This document shows positions 5,762 to 9,244 of a DNA stretch of 9,244 nt, piece by piece. The number at the start of each line of letters is the position of its first letter. The first letter of the stretch is position 1. The position numbers were made by a program, and so were the translations under genes. The stretch comes from an uncultured Bacteroidales bacterium (GTDB taxonomy: Bacteria; Bacteroidota; Bacteroidia; Bacteroidales; UBA932). The notes under the pieces are model-generated. The model was not told the DNA's origin. It saw only the letters and a list, made by a program, of their open reading frames with translations, and made no database searches. The DNA lies in the NCBI GenBank assembly GCA_946405645.1, contig CAMJHW010000050.1, positions 1-9,244 on the forward strand. The letters run 5' to 3'.

Positions 5762-7414
5762 TCAGAGCCCGAGGATTGCGAGAGCTTCCTTCTGTTCAGG
5801 AGTGAATCCGGCAGGTGCGCAAGTACCGTCGCCGGCGTCTGCACAGGAAATGTCGTGGAAGTCGTCCAGCATCTCCAGAATGCTCTTGTAGGGAAGTGGC
5901 GTTCCTTGGGCTGACGCAATCAATGAGTATCTGAACCAAGTGTTGAGCAGAAGGCCGATGTATTGGAGTATCTGGACTCCGAAGCTCAGCGCTCCGGTGT
6001 TCGACGGCCTTTGCGGAAAGTCCAGCAGCGAGCGGAATTGGCGGAGGAACTTTTCCTGGTCGTATTTCAGACCGTATATGGAGACCGCTTCTTGCGGACC
6101 GATGTCTAGCCCGGAGGTGACGTTGGCGTAGAATCCCGATGCCGCCCGCGTCTCAAGTATCCTGTCCTTGTCCGGTAAAAAGCCTGTAACCGTCTGATTA
6201 TCTTGGTTATAAGTTACTTTGAAGAAGTAGTAGTCCCGGCGCAGGACACGCCGGTCTGCGATTGCGACGGTGTAATCGGTTATTTCCTGAAGGGCTTCCT
6301 GCTGAGAGGAGATCTCGGCGTCGATCTGCGCCAGCTCGGCGGCCCGACGGTCCGGGTTGAAGAAGAGGTTGAGGCGCAGCTCGCCGAGGGGGTACTGGCG
6401 GTACCAGCGGCGGGACGCCGCGTCGTACCGCATTCCGGCGGGGTGGGTACGGAACCGGCCGAAGGCCTTAATCTGCTCCATCACCGCCGGCTGTTTCACA
6501 TCCACGCACATCACCATCGGCCCGTCGGGGAAAAACCTTTCCAGCCCTTGGAGGGAGTCGTACCCCCGGTCGGTGATGACGGTTATGCCGCTCAGCCCGG
6601 CCTTCTCCAGCTCGCTTCGGAAGATTCCAATCCCACGCGCATCTGTGACGGCTTCGGGGAACGAAGAATAGACTACGGGTACATGGCTGTCGAGGGAGTA
6701 GGCTACGGCCTCCACCGTGGACTGGAAGTGGATGCGTTCCGTCTTCTGTCCCCATCGCCGGTCGGAGACCGACATCCCGGAAGAATGCCTGGTGACGGAG
6801 TCCACGGCGCAGAGCCTTTCGCCGGCGTGCCTGGAGCGCCTCAGCTCCATAAAACGGCGGAACGCAGGCTTGTCCACCGCGGTCAGCGAACCTTGAACCA
6901 TCTCGTCCAGCGGGCGCTCCGACGGCGTCTTTGTCGTTTCCCTCCAGCGGGAGAAGCGCATGAAGGACATCCCGGTCAGGAACGGGTAATAAGCCATGGT
7001 GAGTATGTCGTCCGCGATGGCGACGCTGCCGAGGGTTTCAGCGAGGTCCTCGGCTATGCCGAAACGACGGACGGCCTGCTCCAGCAGCCATATGTCTCCG
7101 AAAGACTTGCCTTCGTCTCCCTTATGGAAGGGGATGGAATGGAAAGCCGTTCCGCTGATGTTGGCCTGACTTAGGGCGGACAGGTCCCATCCGTCCGGGA
7201 ATACAAGCCTGTCCCGAGTCTCTGCCGGCGCTTCCAGATACCGTTTGCCGGGGATGAACCTGAGGTCTTCCGTTACTGTTCCCCAGTGGACGACACTGTA
7301 TCTTCTCTTGCCTGAAGCGTCGATGGTATAGGGATGGGTGGCGGCGTATAAATGCCCCGCATTGCGGTGCAATGAGACTTTGTATATGCTGTCGGGCTTG
7401 GTCGTTCGTGCCAT
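5762..7414 (-). CDS. DDE transposase, IS4 superfamily (IS1634-like)
   Basis: A 550-residue transposase of a size normal for IS1634-like elements. The RNase-H-like catalytic core is visible. Asp205 lies in CAVDSVTRHSS. Asp282 lies in VITDRGYDS, matching the DRGY motif of this group. Glu454 is the third acid, in IYGLKYDQEKFLRQFR. That segment follows the IS4-type signature Y-(2)-R-(3)-E-(6)-K with two conservative swaps: Tyr447, Lys450, Glu454 and Arg461. A long insertion with charged heptad-like sequence (about 354-380, AAELAQIDAEISSQQEALQEI) lies between the second and third acids, as expected for the family. The N-terminus MARTTKPDSIYKVSLHRN probably binds the terminal repeats. The start at 7414 is the only ATG between the promoter and the conserved region; the frame stays open further upstream by chance. 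No internal stop or frameshift was found, so it may be active. Confidence 0.9.
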   Translation of the reverse strand: MARTTKPDSIYKVSLHRNAGHLYAATHPYTIDASGKRRYSVVHWGTVTEDLRFIPGKRYLEAPAETRDRLVFPDGWDLSALSQANISGTAFHSIPFHKGDEGKSFGDIWLLEQAVRRFGIAEDLAETLGSVAIADDILTMAYYPFLTGMSFMRFSRWRETTKTPSERPLDEMVQGSLTAVDKPAFRRFMELRRSRHAGERLCAVDSVTRHSSGMSVSDRRWGQKTERIHFQSTVEAVAYSLDSHVPVVYSSFPEAVTDARGIGIFRSELEKAGLSGITVITDRGYDSLQGLERFFPDGPMVMCVDVKQPAVMEQIKAFGRFRTHPAGMRYDAASRRWYRQYPLGELRLNLFFNPDRRAAELAQIDAEISSQQEALQEITDYTVAIADRRVLRRDYYFFKVTYNQDNQTVTGFLPDKDRILETRAASGFYANVTSGLDIGPQEAVSIYGLKYDQEKFLRQFRSLLDFPQRPSNTGALSFGVQILQYIGLLLNTWFRYSLIASAQGTPLPYKSILEMLDDFHDISCADAGDGTCAPAGFTPEQKEALAILGL

Positions 7415-7418
7415 GATA

Positions 7419-7516
7419 AATTGTACATTTGGAGAAAGCCGGGAGTTGGTTCTCTTTGCAAATATACGCTCAATTGCTTGAAATTCAAAAAATTGCTGGA
7501 AATTATTAATTGTACA
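7419..7516. repeat. Pair of AATTGTACA direct repeats flanking the transposase promoter
   Basis: AATTGTACA occurs at 7419-7427, just before the transposase start codon, and again at 7508-7516, behind the -33 box. Each contains the palindromic core TGTACA; the second extends to TTGTACAA. The two copies are 89 nt apart (about 8.5 helical turns) and enclose the promoter at 7459-7489. They could be binding sites for a repressor or for the transposase itself. In such AT-rich sequence chance remains a real possibility. Confidence 0.35.
7459..7489 (-). promoter_or_regulatory. Bacteroidota-type promoter for the transposase
   Basis: On the minus strand TTTG (7489-7486), a 19-nt spacer and TATATTTG (7466-7459) match the Bacteroidota consensus exactly. 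The start codon at 7414 lies 44 nt after the -7 box. A match this good suggests that the element is adapted to a Bacteroidota host and that the transposase is expressed without needing an outside promoter. Confidence 0.8.
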
Positions 7517-7549
7517 AAAGTGCATGGATTGCAAATAGAATCCCCTTTT

Positions 7550-7563
7550 CTTCGCGCGCGAAG
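7550..7563. promoter_or_regulatory. Perfect 14-bp palindrome directly upstream of the receptor -7 box
   Basis: CTTCGCGCGCGAAG reads the same on both strands and ends at the base before TAAATTTG. It occupies the downstream half of the promoter spacer, where a bound dimeric repressor would block polymerase. The alternating CG centre stands out against the AT-rich surroundings. No known operator was recognised, and a Z-DNA-prone or cruciform role is also conceivable. Confidence 0.4.
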
Positions 7564-7571
7564 TAAATTTG
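7564..7571 (+). promoter_or_regulatory. -7 box of the TonB-dependent receptor promoter
   Basis: TAAATTTG matches the -7 consensus TAnnTTTG exactly and lies 21 nt before the ATG at 7593. At the expected -33 position (7540-7544) the sequence is ATCCC, with no TTTG, so the promoter probably needs an activator or is intrinsically weak. Its nearness also favours the start at 7593 over the in-frame ATG at 7581, which would leave almost no leader. Confidence 0.55.
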
Positions 7572-7592
7572 TATGATTTTATGCAATTGAAA

Positions 7593-9244
7593 ATGAAAAA
7601 CTTGTTCAGGCTTGCGGCAGCCATTCTCCTCGCCGCCACTTTCTCCGCCGCCGAGCTTTTGGCGGACAATGACAATCAGGAAAGAACCGATACCCTCGCT
7701 ACATCCGTCATCACCGGCACCCGCATGTCGGTCCTTCGCGACGCCCTTCCGGCCCCCGTATCCGTAGTCGGGCGCGCTCTGATCGCGACCAGCGATGAGA
7801 CTGCCGTGATGCCCGCCGTGATGGAGCAGGTTCCCGGCCTGTTCGTCACCTCGCGCGGCGTCACCGGCTACGGCGTCTCCAACGGAGCCGCCGGCGCCAT
7901 CTCGCTCCGCGGCTTCGGCGCCGGCGCCGGCCGGGTCATCATCCTCATCGACGGCCATCCCCAGTTCGAGTCTATCTACGGACATCCCGTCGCTGACGAA
8001 TATATGGCGGCCAATGCCCAGCGAGTAGAGGTCTCCCGTGGAGCGGCTTCCGTCCTCTACGGCTCCAACGCCATGGGCGGCGCCATCAATATCATCACCC
8101 GTCAGCCTGTCACGGACGGCAACCACCTGGATTTCAAGGCAATGGGTGGATCGTTCGGAACCTATCGCGTCAGCTTCGCCGACAATTACAAGAAGGGCCG
8201 TTTCACTTCCTCCGTCACTCTCGGCCACGACCGTACGGAAGGACACCGGGAGAGTTCCGCCTACCATTCCACCAATGGAATGGTCAAGCTCGGATACAAG
8301 CTCAGCAGCGTCTGGAAGGCGGGCGCCAATGTCAGCCTGATGAAGGCCTATTCCGAGAATCCCGGCACGGTCTCGACACCCATGTTCGACGGCTGGTCCG
8401 ACATCATCCGCGGAATGGCTGGCCTCTCCCTTTCGAACGATTATGGAAATACCTCGGGCAATATCGACCTTTACTACAATTTCGGAGACCATACCATCAA
8501 TGACGGATACAACATGGGCGGCAAGCCGCGTGAGTTCCTGTTCCACGGTACGGACTTCACCGCAGGCCTTTCCGCATACCAGATGATGCCTCTCTTCACC
8601 GGCAATACCCTGACGGTCGGTACCGACCTTATCTATTATGGCGGCAACGCCTACCGCGATCCCGTCAACGAGATCTATGCCGACCACAAGAAGCTCAACG
8701 AGGAAGCGGTCTATGTGTTCGACCAGCAGACCTTCGGCAAGTTCATGTTCAACGCCGGCATCCGCTTCGACTACCATAGCGCGTACGGAGCCGAGTGGAT
8801 CCCGCAGGTCGGTATCTCCTATATGCCCGGCGCCAATACCACCATCAAGGCTTCCGCCTCCAAGGGCTTCAGGATGCCGAACATGCGCGAACTCTATATG
8901 TATGCGTCGGCCAATGCAGAACTCCTTCCGGAGGAAGCCTGGAGCTATGACCTCACTTTCGGACACCATTTCCTTGACGGAGCCCTCAATACCGAGCTGA
9001 GCCTGTTCTATACGAACGGCTCCAATATCATCGAGGTGGTCCGCGAGAACGGCAAGCCCCAGAACCGCAACGTCGGCGCTTTCACTAATAAGGGCGTGGA
9101 GTTCGCAGCCGACTGGAGAGTCAACCGCTCTCTCGTCTTCAATGCCAACTACAGCTTCTTGAAGATGGACGTCATCTATACCGGAGCCCCGGTCCACAAG
9201 GCCTACGCCGGCCTTGACTGGACCCCCGGACGTTTCAGCGCCAA
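7593..9244 (+). CDS. TonB-dependent outer-membrane receptor (3' end outside the window)
   Basis: The frame is open for 550 codons and runs off the window. Residues 1-24 are a signal peptide (MKNLFRLAAAILLAATFSAAELLA). DTLATSVITGTR (33-44) resembles a TonB box. The plug domain follows at about 46-170, with VMEQVPGLFV, ISLRGFGAGAGRVIILIDG, RVEVSRGAASVLYGSNAMGGAINIITR as its landmark pieces. From about 175 on, alternating amphipathic strands form the barrel, including KASASKGFRMPNMRELY, the usual TonB-receptor signature near the C-terminal third. There is no carboxypeptidase-like N-terminal extension, so it belongs to the BtuB/CirA/FepA style of receptor rather than the SusC style. Members import iron chelates, haem or cobalamin using TonB energy; the ligand cannot be told here, and no cobalamin riboswitch fits in the short leader. 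About 100 residues are probably missing. Divergent from the transposase. Confidence 0.93.
   Translation, partial: MKNLFRLAAAILLAATFSAAELLADNDNQERTDTLATSVITGTRMSVLRDALPAPVSVVGRALIATSDETAVMPAVMEQVPGLFVTSRGVTGYGVSNGAAGAISLRGFGAGAGRVIILIDGHPQFESIYGHPVADEYMAANAQRVEVSRGAASVLYGSNAMGGAINIITRQPVTDGNHLDFKAMGGSFGTYRVSFADNYKKGRFTSSVTLGHDRTEGHRESSAYHSTNGMVKLGYKLSSVWKAGANVSLMKAYSENPGTVSTPMFDGWSDIIRGMAGLSLSNDYGNTSGNIDLYYNFGDHTINDGYNMGGKPREFLFHGTDFTAGLSAYQMMPLFTGNTLTVGTDLIYYGGNAYRDPVNEIYADHKKLNEEAVYVFDQQTFGKFMFNAGIRFDYHSAYGAEWIPQVGISYMPGANTTIKASASKGFRMPNMRELYMYASANAELLPEEAWSYDLTFGHHFLDGALNTELSLFYTNGSNIIEVVRENGKPQNRNVGAFTNKGVEFAADWRVNRSLVFNANYSFLKMDVIYTGAPVHKAYAGLDWTPGRFSA

Larger units (their letters stand above)
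5762..7489 (-). mobile_element. Insertion-sequence core (transposase plus promoter), ends not resolved
   Basis: The interval is the minimum supported extent: transposase coding region and its promoter. The true ends should lie within 5704-5761 on the left, because the neighbouring gene is intact, and within about 7490-7592 on the right. I compared these two regions by eye and found only weak matches, such as CGAAGA at 5726 against its inverted copy at 7549-7554. There was no convincing inverted repeat or target duplication. The element may have diverged ends, or the repeats may be too imperfect to see without alignment. Confidence 0.5.

Noticed and set aside
6203..7174. A plus-strand open frame of 323 codons within the transposase.
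   Set aside because: It is antisense to a transposase with all catalytic motifs and carries no domain of its own.
5751..7536. TGCAAAT at 5751-5757 and 7530-7536 as a target-site duplication of the transposon.
   Set aside because: The left copy would leave only 4 nt before the transposase stop, with no room for a terminal repeat, and the adjoining ends do not match each other. A 7-mer in AT-rich DNA is easily chance.
5166..7592. A tRNA-integrated genomic island starting at tRNA-Cys.
   Set aside because: No second copy of the tRNA 3' end and no integrase gene were seen in the window; tRNA adjacency alone is not enough.
7490..7592. A cobalamin riboswitch upstream of the TonB-dependent receptor.
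   Set aside because: The leader after the -7 box is only about 15 nt, and no conserved B12-box-like sequence was seen in the intergenic region.
7506..9197. A minus-strand open frame of 563 codons opposite the TonB-dependent receptor.
   Set aside because: The plus-strand translation has signal peptide, plug and barrel landmarks throughout, while the antisense product is repetitive in His/Asp/Gly/Val with no motif.
1..9244. A CRISPR array or tandem-repeat block.
   Set aside because: No regularly spaced repeats were seen on either strand; nearly all of the window is coding.

Overview
This 9.2 kb window looks like chromosomal DNA from a fairly GC-rich member of the Bacteroidota, most likely Bacteroidales. 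The main evidence is a set of promoters of the Bacteroidota type (-33 TTTG, 19-20 nt spacer, -7 TAnnTTTG): three fit exactly (tRNA-Cys, transposase, barrel protein), one has a single mismatch, and two more start sites have a -7 box without a clear -33 box. Shine-Dalgarno sequences are generally absent, and the envelope proteins (signal-peptide barrel protein, lipoprotein, TonB-dependent receptor) fit the same assignment. The genus cannot be fixed from the window.

Left part (1-5117): the 3' end of a probable alpha/beta-hydrolase gene meets a minus-strand outer-membrane-type barrel protein, and the two share one CTAG as opposing stop codons. From an 80-nt divergent promoter region, a tightly packed plus-strand cluster then runs rightwards. 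It encodes an unrecognised lipoprotein, a DEDDy 3'-5' exonuclease of the RNase D/WRN type, an RlmI-family 23S rRNA m5C methyltransferase and a GT4 glycosyltransferase. Gaps are 3 and 9 nt and one junction overlaps by 29 nt, so it is probably one operon. The exonuclease and methyltransferase both suggest nucleic-acid work; the lipoprotein and glycosyltransferase suggest envelope work.

Middle (5118-5761): tRNA-Cys(GCA) has its own promoter and a perfect 15-bp hairpin that can terminate transcription in both directions. On the minus strand, facing the tRNA, is a small nucleoside 2-deoxyribosyltransferase-like protein of a family I associate with phages and accessory DNA.

Right part (5762-9244): a full-length IS4-superfamily (IS1634-like) DDE transposase lies on the minus strand with all catalytic residues and a textbook promoter. 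No terminal inverted repeats or target duplication could be recognised. Divergent from it, a TonB-dependent receptor without a SusC-type N-terminal extension begins and runs off the window end. Its start region has a -7 box, no visible -33 box and a perfect 14-bp palindrome.

The gene content is mostly ordinary. The points most worth a second look are the possibility that the transposon end supplies the promoter of the small transferase gene, the palindrome in the receptor promoter, the unrecognised lipoprotein leading an RNA-modification operon, and the altered donor-site residues of the glycosyltransferase.
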